Shown here one piece after another: positions 14,789-22,801 of a DNA stretch of 22,877 nucleotides. How positions within the stretch are numbered: position 1 is the stretch's first letter; each line of letters starts with the position of its first letter. The stretch is taken from assembly GCF_934772795.1 (NCBI RefSeq), contig NZ_CAKVMR010000037.1, positions 1-22,877 on the forward strand. The letters are read 5' to 3'. The DNA comes from an uncultured Holdemanella sp. GTDB lineage: Bacteria > Bacillota_I > Bacilli_A > Erysipelotrichales > Erysipelotrichaceae. Below the pieces are notes generated by a model. It saw only the letters and a list, made by a program, of their open reading frames with translations, was not told the origin of the DNA and made no database searches. Made by a program: the position numbers and the translations under genes.

Positions 14789-14806
14789 AGTATCACCACC
14801 TATTTA

Positions 14807-14885
14807 CTATTTAGAAATATTTCTAAATAGATTATACTCTATAAGAAAAAACATTTCAAGTCTATTTAGAATATTTTCTAAATAG
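14807..14885 (-). promoter_or_regulatory. sdpRI promoter with two flanking operators
   Basis: TTGAAA (14854-14859), 17-bp spacer, TATAAT (14831-14836) on the minus strand. A perfect 24-bp palindrome (14807-14830; arms CTATTTAGAAAT/ATTTCTAAATAG) touches the downstream side of the -10. A second copy, perfect in its 10-bp arms (CTATTTAGAA/TTCTAAATAG), covers 14862-14885 just upstream of the -35. Confidence 0.85.
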
Positions 14886-14907
14886 ATAATAAAAAGAATC
14901 AGGAAGA

Positions 14908-15798
14908 CTACTCTCCCTGATACGATGTATATTTCTGATATTCCTTTGTCGTTTCATCATCAAAACAATACAAACTGATCTTCATTGTATAATCACTATT
15001 CGCATCCAACCAATCCGCAATCGTCTTTAACACAAGTGGCACTGCCTTTTCTACAGGATAGCCATAAACACCACATGAAATAGCAGGAAATGCGATTGTA
15101 TGAATATCATACTTACGAGCTAAACTCAAACTATTCCAATAACAATCCCTCAACATATGCTCATCTTTATGTTTACCCGAATAAATCGGACCCACAGTAT
15201 GAATCACATACTTTGCCTTTAAATCATATCCTTTTGTAATCTTGGCCTGCCCTGTTTGACAACCATTTAATAATCGACACTCTTCTAGCAACATGGGACC
15301 CGCCGCTCTATGAATGGCACCATCAACACCACCGCCACCTAAAAGTGATTCATTAGCTGCATTGACAATACAATCTCCATCAAAAGTTGTGATATCTCCT
15401 TTGATAACTTTGATTTCACTCTCAAGATTTTTATTATCCAAAATCATTTCAATCAAAACCTTTGGTAAAAAATATGAATCTTTCCAAGGATTTAATACAA
15501 CACCACTTACACCTTGTGTATCATGCACCATATTGAGTACATCCATTACACTTTGATTTAATGTTTCTGTAGCTTGACCCAAATCCACTTGAGCCTGCGT
15601 CGTAAAAGCGACAAATACATCTTGACCATCATCTAAAGATAATCTTCGATAGACCTTTTCTCCATTCGCATCGCCAACTGGAATAATAAATTGTTTTTGT
15701 TCCTTAGCCAATTTACGAATACGCGAAAGAACCTCCATATTCTTTTCTCGAGTTCCCTCTTGATATAATTCTTGAATCAATGTTTCTAATTTTTTCAT
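14908..15798 (-). CDS. SseB-like domain fused to ADP-ribose macrodomain
   Basis: A 296-residue two-domain protein. Residues about 1-120 resemble the SseB N-terminal domain (FIIPVGDANG, VFVAFTTQAQVDL, VSGVVLNPW). Residues about 127-285 form a MacroD/YmdB-type macrodomain: VIKGDIT, NAANESLLGGGGVDGAIHRA (ADP-ribose loop, N146/N149), YVIHTVGPIY, and AISCGVYGYP. Macrodomains of this type hydrolyse O-acetyl-ADP-ribose or remove ADP-ribose from proteins or nucleic acids; all key loops look intact. The role of the SseB-like part is unknown. It starts 2 bp after the stop of the upstream small gene, so the two form an operon. Confidence 0.88.
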   Translation of the reverse strand: MKKLETLIQELYQEGTREKNMEVLSRIRKLAKEQKQFIIPVGDANGEKVYRRLSLDDGQDVFVAFTTQAQVDLGQATETLNQSVMDVLNMVHDTQGVSGVVLNPWKDSYFLPKVLIEMILDNKNLESEIKVIKGDITTFDGDCIVNAANESLLGGGGVDGAIHRAAGPMLLEECRLLNGCQTGQAKITKGYDLKAKYVIHTVGPIYSGKHKDEHMLRDCYWNSLSLARKYDIHTIAFPAISCGVYGYPVEKAVPLVLKTIADWLDANSDYTMKISLYCFDDETTKEYQKYTSYQGE

Positions 15799-15800
15799 AC

Positions 15801-16094
15801 CTATTTCCTTACTACAAATGTCAAGCTAAAAGGAAAAGCCCCAATCACATCTTGATAAATAGAGTCATCAATAAAGAATCCCTCTTTCATTGCGCTTTCC
15901 TTTAATAGTGAATCAAGCGAAATAAATTCTTCTTCGCTGATTTTAAAATCATTAAAACAATACCCATCATTAAAACGCTGATAGTTAAATACTTCATCCA
16001 TTAAATCCCAAGTACTCACTTCACTACCATCTTCTAATGTATCCATATAGTTTAATAATTCATTTACAATTTCTTGTTGTTTTTCTTGTACCAT
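15801..16094 (-). CDS. Small acidic protein of unknown function
   Basis: A 97-residue protein starting MVQEKQQEIVNELLNYMDTL. ATG at 16092-16094 is chosen because AGGTGAT sits 4 bp upstream; a GTG three codons earlier overlaps that site. It is acidic and mainly helical, with a middle DLMDEVFNYQRFNDGYCFND segment and a beta-like end (FPFSLTFVVRK). No family recognised. Tight coupling to the SseB-macrodomain gene suggests a shared function, perhaps as partner or substrate-binding protein. Confidence 0.7.
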   Translation of the reverse strand: MVQEKQQEIVNELLNYMDTLEDGSEVSTWDLMDEVFNYQRFNDGYCFNDFKISEEEFISLDSLLKESAMKEGFFIDDSIYQDVIGAFPFSLTFVVRK

Positions 16095-16125
16095 AAAAAT
16101 CACCTACACTTATTCTAGCACAAAA

Positions 16126-16147
16126 TGAAAAAGAGGCATTGCCTCTT
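16126..16147 (-). terminator. Intrinsic terminator after patatin gene
   Basis: Stem AAGAGGC (16131-16137) / GCCTCTT (16141-16147), loop of 3, then TTTTCATTTT on the minus strand. It overlaps the patatin stop codon. Confidence 0.75.
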
Positions 16148-17066
16148 AATCAATTTCTAAATATTCTTTCACTCTTTGAATCTGATTCAAGCCATCCAAA
16201 TATCCCATGTAGTAAAGATCCGCTAATTTATCCACATCCCCCTCTACACGCGATACATTCACTGGCTTGCTTGGGGCAATCGTAAAGATCCTACCTTCAT
16301 TTTCAAGTTGGATCAATTCATCACACTGCTTATTGTAGTCACTATTCATCGATTCCAACTTCTGTTCTAAAGCTGGATAGCCTGCATACAATCTTTTTGT
16401 CATTCTTTGAACTAAAGGATTCGCTTCACTCTTGCGATACTCTCTTTGACGCGTACGAACTACAATAATTTTCTTATAATCATGATCCAATGCCCATTGA
16501 TACGCAATCTTATCGCTACAGCCACCATCCAAATATAATCCATCACCAATTTCAACCATCTTTGAAACATAAGGCATAGTTGCACTGGCCTGGACTGCCT
16601 TAAAAATATCTTGCGTTTTATTTTTACTAAAATATTCCGGTCTTCCCGTTTTACAATTTGTACATACCGCAATAAAATCACGCGTAGGATTCATAAAACG
16701 AGGCGTATTCAATGGATCAAAATACTGTGTACCCTTGATCAGAAAATCAAATCCTATGATTCCCTTGTTGTTTTTGAAAGCTTCTAAACCAACATATCGA
16801 GAATCATGGCGATACCCTAAATTAATTCTAGCACTACGACCAATTTGACCAGCCACGTAGTTAAATCCATTTAGTGCTCCTGCACTTGTACCAACCGTAC
16901 ACTGCATATTGATTTCAAACTGCATTAGAGCATCTAATACTCCTGATGTATAGAGTCCTCGAAAAGCTCCGCCTTCAAGAACAATACATCCTGGAACGAT
17001 TTTATTTGAAGTATTTCCATTTGGAAGTTTGGATATTCCCGAAAAACGTTTATTATTCTTTTTCAT
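16146..17066 (-). CDS. Patatin-like phospholipase
   Basis: A 306-residue cytosolic patatin-fold acyl hydrolase. Oxyanion loop GGAFRG (32-37), nucleophile GTSAG (S61) and the DGG box with D180 form the complete Ser-Asp dyad. The group is close to bacterial YjeY/RssA-like patatins. The C-terminal part (about 200-306) is helical and polar. Likely substrates are phospholipids or acyl esters; none is shown by sequence. AAGGAGGGATGTT precedes the ATG, and the gene follows the radical SAM gene by 50 bp in the same direction, so they are probably one unit ending at the terminator that overlaps its stop. Confidence 0.9.
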   Translation of the reverse strand: MKKNNKRFSGISKLPNGNTSNKIVPGCIVLEGGAFRGLYTSGVLDALMQFEINMQCTVGTSAGALNGFNYVAGQIGRSARINLGYRHDSRYVGLEAFKNNKGIIGFDFLIKGTQYFDPLNTPRFMNPTRDFIAVCTNCKTGRPEYFSKNKTQDIFKAVQASATMPYVSKMVEIGDGLYLDGGCSDKIAYQWALDHDYKKIIVVRTRQREYRKSEANPLVQRMTKRLYAGYPALEQKLESMNSDYNKQCDELIQLENEGRIFTIAPSKPVNVSRVEGDVDKLADLYYMGYLDGLNQIQRVKEYLEID

Positions 17067-17116
17067 AACATCCCTCCTTCTTAGCTGAAAATTTTAAACT
17101 CATTTTTTTAATTTGT

Positions 17117-18460
17117 CTACTTTTTTTGTTCACTCCAAAGCTTATCGGCCATTGGCTTCCAGTCTTTGGCATAAGGAACCGTTTTTTCTAATAAGTGATC
17201 CACATCTTCTGGAGATTCATAATCTGTATTGACAGCCTTACTTTGTTTAACCAACTCTTGAATACGACCTGCATTTTCAAGAGTTGGACAAGGTCTCAAC
17301 ATATTTTCGTTAAATGGTTGATTGTCATGGTAAGCTTGGAACAAAGGAGATCTTAATGCATCTAGCAATGTCGTATCATGAATATTACAGTTTGAATAAT
17401 GAATGAATACACATGGCTCTACATCCCCCTTGGCATTGATATGTAGATATCTTCTACCTCCGGCGATACATCCACCAACATATTGAGCATCATTTTGAAA
17501 ATCCATAGTAAAGATTGGCTTTTCACTTCTGAACTTACGAATCTGGTGATACACATACGCTCTTTGTTCTGGTGTTGGAAGCAATTCTTTAACAGCTCCA
17601 TTGCCTACTGGCATATAGTGGAAGAACCAGCAGAATAAAGCACCTGAATCAATCATTAAATCAAAGAATTCATCACTCGCAATATCTTTATAATTTACAC
17701 TTGTATAACAAGTACTAATTCCAAAAGGTAGCTTATGTTTCTTTAATAATTCCATGGCACGCTTTACATTTTCATAGCATCCTTTACCACGTCTAGAATC
17801 ATTGGCCGTTTCAAAACCTTCCAAGCTAATAGCCGGAACAAAGTTTTTCACACGCAACATATCCTGACAGAATTCTTCATCAATCAAAGTACCATTTGTG
17901 AAAGATAAGAAAGCACAGTCTGGATGCATTTCACAAATCTTAATAACATCCTTTTTACGTGTTAATGGTTCTCCACCCGTATATATATACATATAAGTAC
18001 CTAATTCTTTTCCTTGACGAATAATTGAATCAATATCATCTAAAGATAAATTTAATTGATGTCCATATTCGGCTGCCCAACAACCTGTACAATGTAAGTT
18101 ACATGCGGATGTTGGATCTAATAGTACAGCCCAAGGAATATTACAATTATATTTTTCAGACAATTCTTCTTGTTTGGTACTACCATTTAATGACGCATTA
18201 AAAATAAAGTTTTTAAATACAGCTTGACGCACACCTGCATCTAAATCATACAATTTTAAAATATAGTCATACCAAACACCTTTTTCATCAATTTGTTCAC
18301 GAATCAATTTACGTTGCGAATCATACCAACCTTCTGGCATAACCTTATCTACAAGATTCATTAATTTAGGAATATTTGTTTCAGGATCCTTCTCTAAATA
18401 TTTTAACGCTTGGTTCATACCAAATTTTTGAACACTACTCTGTAAAGAACTAAAATTCAT
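17117..18460 (-). CDS. Radical SAM enzyme with auxiliary cysteines
   Basis: A 447-residue radical SAM protein. The [4Fe-4S]-SAM motif is CNLHCTGC (C120, C124, C127), followed by the GGEP motif (YTGGEPLTR) and ISLEG in the TIM-barrel. The C-terminal region has further cysteines (GGCIAGGRRYLHINAKGD, EPCVFIHYSNC, then RPCPTLEN) like a SPASM/twitch auxiliary-cluster region. An N-terminal extension of about 100 residues is helical. SPASM-type enzymes modify peptides or carry out anaerobic maturation, but no precursor peptide is seen. The downstream patatin gene suggests a lipid-related role. GGAGGAAGAG precedes the ATG. Confidence 0.9.
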   Translation of the reverse strand: MNFSSLQSSVQKFGMNQALKYLEKDPETNIPKLMNLVDKVMPEGWYDSQRKLIREQIDEKGVWYDYILKLYDLDAGVRQAVFKNFIFNASLNGSTKQEELSEKYNCNIPWAVLLDPTSACNLHCTGCWAAEYGHQLNLSLDDIDSIIRQGKELGTYMYIYTGGEPLTRKKDVIKICEMHPDCAFLSFTNGTLIDEEFCQDMLRVKNFVPAISLEGFETANDSRRGKGCYENVKRAMELLKKHKLPFGISTCYTSVNYKDIASDEFFDLMIDSGALFCWFFHYMPVGNGAVKELLPTPEQRAYVYHQIRKFRSEKPIFTMDFQNDAQYVGGCIAGGRRYLHINAKGDVEPCVFIHYSNCNIHDTTLLDALRSPLFQAYHDNQPFNENMLRPCPTLENAGRIQELVKQSKAVNTDYESPEDVDHLLEKTVPYAKDWKPMADKLWSEQKK

Positions 18461-18514
18461 AACTCTTCCTCCGGTTTCTTTATAAGCTCATTCTAGTTCT
18501 TTAAAAGGGGGTTT

Positions 18515-18542
18515 GTAATAGACAAATTTCAAAATGTGTAAA
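18515..18542 (-). promoter_or_regulatory. Possible promoter of radical SAM-patatin unit
   Basis: TTTACA (18537-18542), 16-bp spacer, TATTAC (18515-18520) on the minus strand, about 55 bp upstream of the radical SAM ATG. The rest of the 18543-18632 gap is AT-rich and shows nothing further that I can support. Confidence 0.35.
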
Positions 18543-18632
18543 TTTTATGGCCTTTGGTCATTATTTTTATACCGTTTTGAGATATATATTATATATGATT
18601 TATATATTTATGAACCACGGTCATTTTTTTGC

Positions 18633-18660
18633 AAAAAAAAGAAGGTGTTTTCACACCCTC
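18633..18660 (-). terminator. Intrinsic terminator after oxidoreductase operon
   Basis: GAGGGTGT / ACACCTTC (one G-U pair), loop GAAA, then eight T's on the minus strand, directly after the stop codon at 18661. Confidence 0.85.
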
Positions 18661-20664
18661 TTAGATTTCATTGGCAGCCTTATATCCTGTACGAATTGCA
18701 CTGGCGATATCCGCTGTTCTTTCACCACTGCAGTCTCCCACATAAGTAAATGGAACAGTTAATTGACTATCATCAAATACATTCTTTTTAGAACCTAACG
18801 CATTTACGATTGTATCGGCTGTAATTTCAACATTTGTCTCTTCTTTTGTATTCACTGCATAGATGACATTATCTTTAATTTCACTAACACGTGTATTCAC
18901 AAATTTTAAAACATTGTGCTTTTCAAAATCAGCTTCCATCAATGGTAATACTGTTTCAGATTCTTGTGCCGCAATCTTATCCATCATTTCAACAATTGAA
19001 ACTTCAAGGCCTTTATTTGCCAAATATTCAGCCGTTTCAGCACCTACTAAGCCTCCACCTAAGACAACACATTTACCAGATACTTCTTGACCATTCAAGA
19101 TATCCCAGCTTGATACAACATTTGAATTTTCTACATGCATAGGAAGATCCATATTATGAGCACCGATAGCTAAGATCACATGATCAAATCCATTTAATTC
19201 TTCCATTGTTGGTTCGTGATTCAATTGAATATCTACTTTACCTGGTAATAATTTTTCATAATATTGAACTGAACGTAAGATTTCATCTTTTCTAGGTGGA
19301 ACGGAAGCAATATTGATTTGTCCACCCAAACGATCTGATTTTTCAAATACAGTTACTGTATGTCCACGTTTATAAGCTACACGAGCTGCCTCAAGACCTG
19401 CAAGACCTGCACCAACAATTGCGACATTCTTCGTTTCTGTACAAGGTTTAATGAAGATTGTTTCTTCATCTCCATTTTCTGCATTTAATACACAACTTAA
19501 ATAACGACGAGATTGGATGGCATCCACACAACCTTTATTACAGTTCAAACATTCACGAATGCATTCACCTGAGCCTACTTTATTTGCGATATCTGGATCC
19601 GTTAATAAACTTCGTCCATAACCAATCATATCGGCTGTACCATCTTCTAAGATCTTTTCTCCAGCTTCCACACTGACTACACGACCCACTGTTGCCACAG
19701 GACAATGTACAACGGCTTTCACTTTTTCACAAGCACCTAAAGTCCAGTTGTATGGAACTGCACCCATAGGAGGAATTGTATCTCCCATGTTTCCTGTGTG
19801 GTTTGCCTGAGCCACCTGAATCATATCGATTCCCGCTGCATCTAGCATTTTCGCAAATTCAACAGCTTCATCTTCTAATAAACCACCTTTACCACGTAAA
19901 GATCCATCTGGATTGACTGTAATAATCGGAAGTTTATATTCGACCATCATTCCAGGAGCAGCTTCTTTAATTGCTTGTAAAACTTCTAATGCATAACGCG
20001 TACGATTTTCTAAGCTACCACCATAGTTATCTGTACGATGATTTAATAATGTAGAACACAATGAACCAAGTAGACGGTCACCATGAATTTCAATCGCATC
20101 AATACCTGCTTTTTGTGCTTTTCTTGCACATTCAGCTATACTATTTTTAATTGCGGTTAATTGTTCAACACTAGCCTCTGTCACAAAGTGCTGCATATCG
20201 TGGTGTAATTTTGTGTATGCACCCTTTGTCTTTTCATCACAGATCTTTTGTTGTTTTTCAGCCTCTTCTAAATCATTGGCAGCTTTCGCTTTTGCCGCCA
20301 ATTGACCTGCAATACCAGCTTCCATGATCATTTTTCCTACACCTTGAACATCATATTCTGGGTGGAACAATTGTAAAGCGACTTTACAATCGTGTTCATG
20401 TAAGGCATCTGCCAATTTTTTATACATTTCAATTTGTGATTCATCATATAGTTTTGGTGTAGGACTTGCCGTACGTACCGGAGCCACGTCACCAATAACA
20501 ATATATGAACATCCACCTTTGGCAAGTCTTGTATAGAAAGCTAATGAACGAGGACCAATCGATCCATCTCTTTCTTCATATCCTGTTGTCAAAGGGGGAA
20601 ACATAATTCTATTTTTAAAAGTTAACTTACCAACTTGGATTGGTTGTAGTAATTTACTTGTCAT
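18661..20664 (-). CDS. OYE/Fe-S/FAD oxidoreductase (dienoyl-CoA reductase/BaiH type), paralog 2
   Basis: A 667-residue three-part flavoenzyme. The N-terminal OYE-like FMN barrel (about 1-360; VGKLTFKNRIMFPPL, LNHRTDNYGGSLENR) is followed by a 4Fe-4S site (C372, C375, C379, C391) and FAD and NAD(P) domains (GAGLAGLEAA near 418, GGGLVGAETAEYLA near 530). Such enzymes reduce C=C bonds of enoates, dienoyl-CoA or steroid-like substrates with NAD(P)H. An insertion of about 60 residues (about 103-165, rich in Ala/Lys/Glu) interrupts the barrel. The canonical HGAHGY active-site loop reads HGDRLL (194-199), so the usual His and Tyr are missing. Substrate is unknown. It starts 8 bp after its paralog's stop; that stop (TAG) is part of the ribosome site. 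Confidence 0.88.
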   Translation of the reverse strand: MTSKLLQPIQVGKLTFKNRIMFPPLTTGYEERDGSIGPRSLAFYTRLAKGGCSYIVIGDVAPVRTASPTPKLYDESQIEMYKKLADALHEHDCKVALQLFHPEYDVQGVGKMIMEAGIAGQLAAKAKAANDLEEAEKQQKICDEKTKGAYTKLHHDMQHFVTEASVEQLTAIKNSIAECARKAQKAGIDAIEIHGDRLLGSLCSTLLNHRTDNYGGSLENRTRYALEVLQAIKEAAPGMMVEYKLPIITVNPDGSLRGKGGLLEDEAVEFAKMLDAAGIDMIQVAQANHTGNMGDTIPPMGAVPYNWTLGACEKVKAVVHCPVATVGRVVSVEAGEKILEDGTADMIGYGRSLLTDPDIANKVGSGECIRECLNCNKGCVDAIQSRRYLSCVLNAENGDEETIFIKPCTETKNVAIVGAGLAGLEAARVAYKRGHTVTVFEKSDRLGGQINIASVPPRKDEILRSVQYYEKLLPGKVDIQLNHEPTMEELNGFDHVILAIGAHNMDLPMHVENSNVVSSWDILNGQEVSGKCVVLGGGLVGAETAEYLANKGLEVSIVEMMDKIAAQESETVLPLMEADFEKHNVLKFVNTRVSEIKDNVIYAVNTKEETNVEITADTIVNALGSKKNVFDDSQLTVPFTYVGDCSGERTADIASAIRTGYKAANEI

Positions 20665-20672
20665 AATTTCTC

Positions 20673-22595
20673 CTAGATATTTTTCGCAATTTCATGCGCA
20701 TTTGTGATCGCATCTTTTAAAGTTCCCACTTTTTCACAATCACCAATATAGTGTACATTTTCGCCTTCTACTTCCACTTTCTTAGGTGCATATCCAACTG
20801 CGAAAATTAAAGTATCCGCTTCTGTGATTTTGTGTTCAACACCCTCTTTTACATACGTAATTGAATCTTCATCTACACTTGTTACTTGTGCATTCAATTC
20901 GATGCGAACACCTTTCTGCATCAATCTTTGAGTCAATCTAGATTTTGCAGCTCCACCTTCACCAGGCATTAAGTTATTTGTCATTTCTAATAATGTAATC
21001 TTACGATTCATTGGGAATAAGTCGTTAATTAATGGTGCTAAATAATCAGCTGTTTCACATCCAACACTTCCACCACCTAATACAACAATATTACGTCCTG
21101 GATATTTCTTTCCTGACAATACATCGTCGGCTGTCATCCAATTCTTGAATACTTTGAATGGAGGAATTTCTTTTGGGGTAGCTCCACTTGAACATACGAT
21201 TTCGTAATCTTTGAATTCATTTTCAAGCATTTCTTTTGTGACTTCTGTATTTAAACGAACATCGATACCTTCATGATCTAAACGACGAATCATAAATTTA
21301 ATAACTTTACACAATTCTTGTTTCGCAATTGGAACCGCTGCAAGTCTTAATTGTCCACCAAGTTCATTTGATTTTTCACAAAGAACAACTTCGTGTCCAC
21401 GTTTTTTTGCAACATAAGCTGCTTCCATACCAGCAGGACCACCACCGATGACTAATACTTTTTTCTTATCTGTAGCTTCTTCAATCGTATCATCTTCAAC
21501 ACTTGGATTTACTGTACATCCAATTCGTTTACCCATCATGATACCTGTTAAACAACGTCCACATCCAATACATGGACGAATGTCGTCTACTTTTCCTTCA
21601 AATGCTTTATTTGCGAATTCACTATCACATAAGTTTGGACGTCCAATCATACACATATCACATTTTCCATTTGCGATTAATTCTTCGGCCATCCAAGGTT
21701 CATTGATACGTGCGACAGTCGCAACAGGAATATTTACATGTTTTTTAATTTCTTCACTAGAGTGAGCGTGAGGTGCCGCACTTGTTCCTGGAGCAGGCAT
21801 ACTTGATCCACGTTTGATTGTGTTTCCACCAGATACGTGAATAAAATCAACTCCAGCTTTTTCTAGTTGCTTACAAACATAGATTTGATCATTTAATGTC
21901 AATCCACCTTCACTATATTCATCACCACTAATACGAACATCAATAATAAAGTCATCTCCACAATATTTACGAACGGATGCGATAACTTCTAAACATAGGC
22001 GTAAACGTCCATCAATATTTCCACCATATTCATCTGTACGTTTATTATATAAAGGTGTTAAAAAACCACCTAATAATCCGTGGGCATGCGCACATTGAAT
22101 TTCAACACCATCGCCACCCGCAATCTGAACACGATGAGCCGCTTGACCAAATTGATCAACGATTGTATGTAATTCTTCAATGGTTGCTGGTCTTGGAGCA
22201 CTTTTTGCATAGTAAGGACCCACACAGCTTGGTGCAATCAATTGAGGTGTTCCCGGTACTGGGAAAGCCATATAAGCTGGGTGGAACAATTGTGCTAAGA
22301 TTTTAGTTCCATATTGGTGTACGCCATCTACCAATTTTTTCCATCCTGGAATAAAGCTATCATCATAAATTGACATATCTCCAGGAAGATATACATAAGT
22401 TGGTTCTACAGTTACTACTTCAGTAACGATAAGTCCGACTCCACCTTTTGCACGTGCAGAATAGTGTGCCACTAAATCATCTGTTACATACCCTTTATCG
22501 GCCATGTTAGTTGAAATAGGTGGCATAAAAATACGGTTTTTTACTGTTGTTTTACCAATTTCAATTGGTTCAAATAAATGTGGAAAATTATTCAT
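20673..22595 (-). CDS. OYE/Fe-S/FAD oxidoreductase (dienoyl-CoA reductase/BaiCD type), paralog 1
   Basis: A 640-residue enzyme with the same layout: FMN barrel (IGKTTVKNRIFMPPIS; YNKRTDEYGGN), Fe-S cysteines C342, C345, C348 and C360 (CIGCGRC; second gap one residue shorter than in the paralog), an FAD site GGGPAGMEAAY near 385 and an NAD site LGGGSVGCETADYLA near 507. At the active-site loop AHAHGLL (169-175) the usual Tyr is Leu174. Likely role is NADH-dependent reduction of an activated double bond during anaerobic growth; two adjacent but divergent copies may act on successive or stereoisomeric substrates, as BaiCD and BaiH do for bile acids. No other bai genes are present, so bile-acid use is not claimed. 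GGAGGAG precedes the ATG. Confidence 0.9.
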   Translation of the reverse strand: MNNFPHLFEPIEIGKTTVKNRIFMPPISTNMADKGYVTDDLVAHYSARAKGGVGLIVTEVVTVEPTYVYLPGDMSIYDDSFIPGWKKLVDGVHQYGTKILAQLFHPAYMAFPVPGTPQLIAPSCVGPYYAKSAPRPATIEELHTIVDQFGQAAHRVQIAGGDGVEIQCAHAHGLLGGFLTPLYNKRTDEYGGNIDGRLRLCLEVIASVRKYCGDDFIIDVRISGDEYSEGGLTLNDQIYVCKQLEKAGVDFIHVSGGNTIKRGSSMPAPGTSAAPHAHSSEEIKKHVNIPVATVARINEPWMAEELIANGKCDMCMIGRPNLCDSEFANKAFEGKVDDIRPCIGCGRCLTGIMMGKRIGCTVNPSVEDDTIEEATDKKKVLVIGGGPAGMEAAYVAKKRGHEVVLCEKSNELGGQLRLAAVPIAKQELCKVIKFMIRRLDHEGIDVRLNTEVTKEMLENEFKDYEIVCSSGATPKEIPPFKVFKNWMTADDVLSGKKYPGRNIVVLGGGSVGCETADYLAPLINDLFPMNRKITLLEMTNNLMPGEGGAAKSRLTQRLMQKGVRIELNAQVTSVDEDSITYVKEGVEHKITEADTLIFAVGYAPKKVEVEGENVHYIGDCEKVGTLKDAITNAHEIAKNI

Positions 22596-22615
22596 TTTCT
22601 AAACTCCTCCTCATA

Positions 22616-22799
22616 GATTCTTGTTATTTTACTCACAAATCAGCGCATAAAAAGCCTATCTCTTTTTTGCGTTTATTATTATGAATTAAAAAATAAAAAG
22701 AATGCGCTATCAGTATTAGTATAACGCATTCGTTAACATAAAACTATCTATTTAGTTGATTTGTGAACTTTTTTTAGTTAGGTATGCTTAACAAGAATC
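22616..22799. repeat. Nested inverted repeat, MITE-like or structured leader
   Basis: Outer arms GATTCTTGTTA (22616-22626) and TAACAAGAATC (22789-22799) are perfect 11-bp inverted copies. Inner arms CACAAATCA (22634-22642) and TGATTTGTG (22757-22765) are perfect 9-bp copies. The segment is about 184 bp, noncoding, and ends 4 bp before the purine run (GAGGAGGAG) of the downstream oxidoreductase gene on one side and 2 bp from the intron end on the other. Confidence 0.6.
22686..22732 (-). terminator. Intrinsic terminator upstream of oxidoreductase operon
   Basis: GAATGCG / CGCATTC (22701-22707, 22726-22732), extended by further A-T pairs inward past one mismatch, followed on the minus strand by TTTTTATTTTTT. 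It would end transcription arriving from the intron side. Confidence 0.65.
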
Positions 22800-22801
22800 C
22801 A

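Noticed and set aside
16460..16681. Small open frame within the patatin gene
   Set aside because: Alternate-frame shadow of a complete, motif-supported gene.
18543..18632. AT-rich stretch with repeated GGTCATTTTT-like words as a regulatory array
   Set aside because: Only two inexact copies in low-complexity DNA; chance is sufficient.
18661..22595. A bile-acid 7-dehydroxylation (bai) operon
   Set aside because: Only two OYE-type genes are present. baiB, baiA, baiE, baiF and a transporter are absent, and this family covers many substrates.
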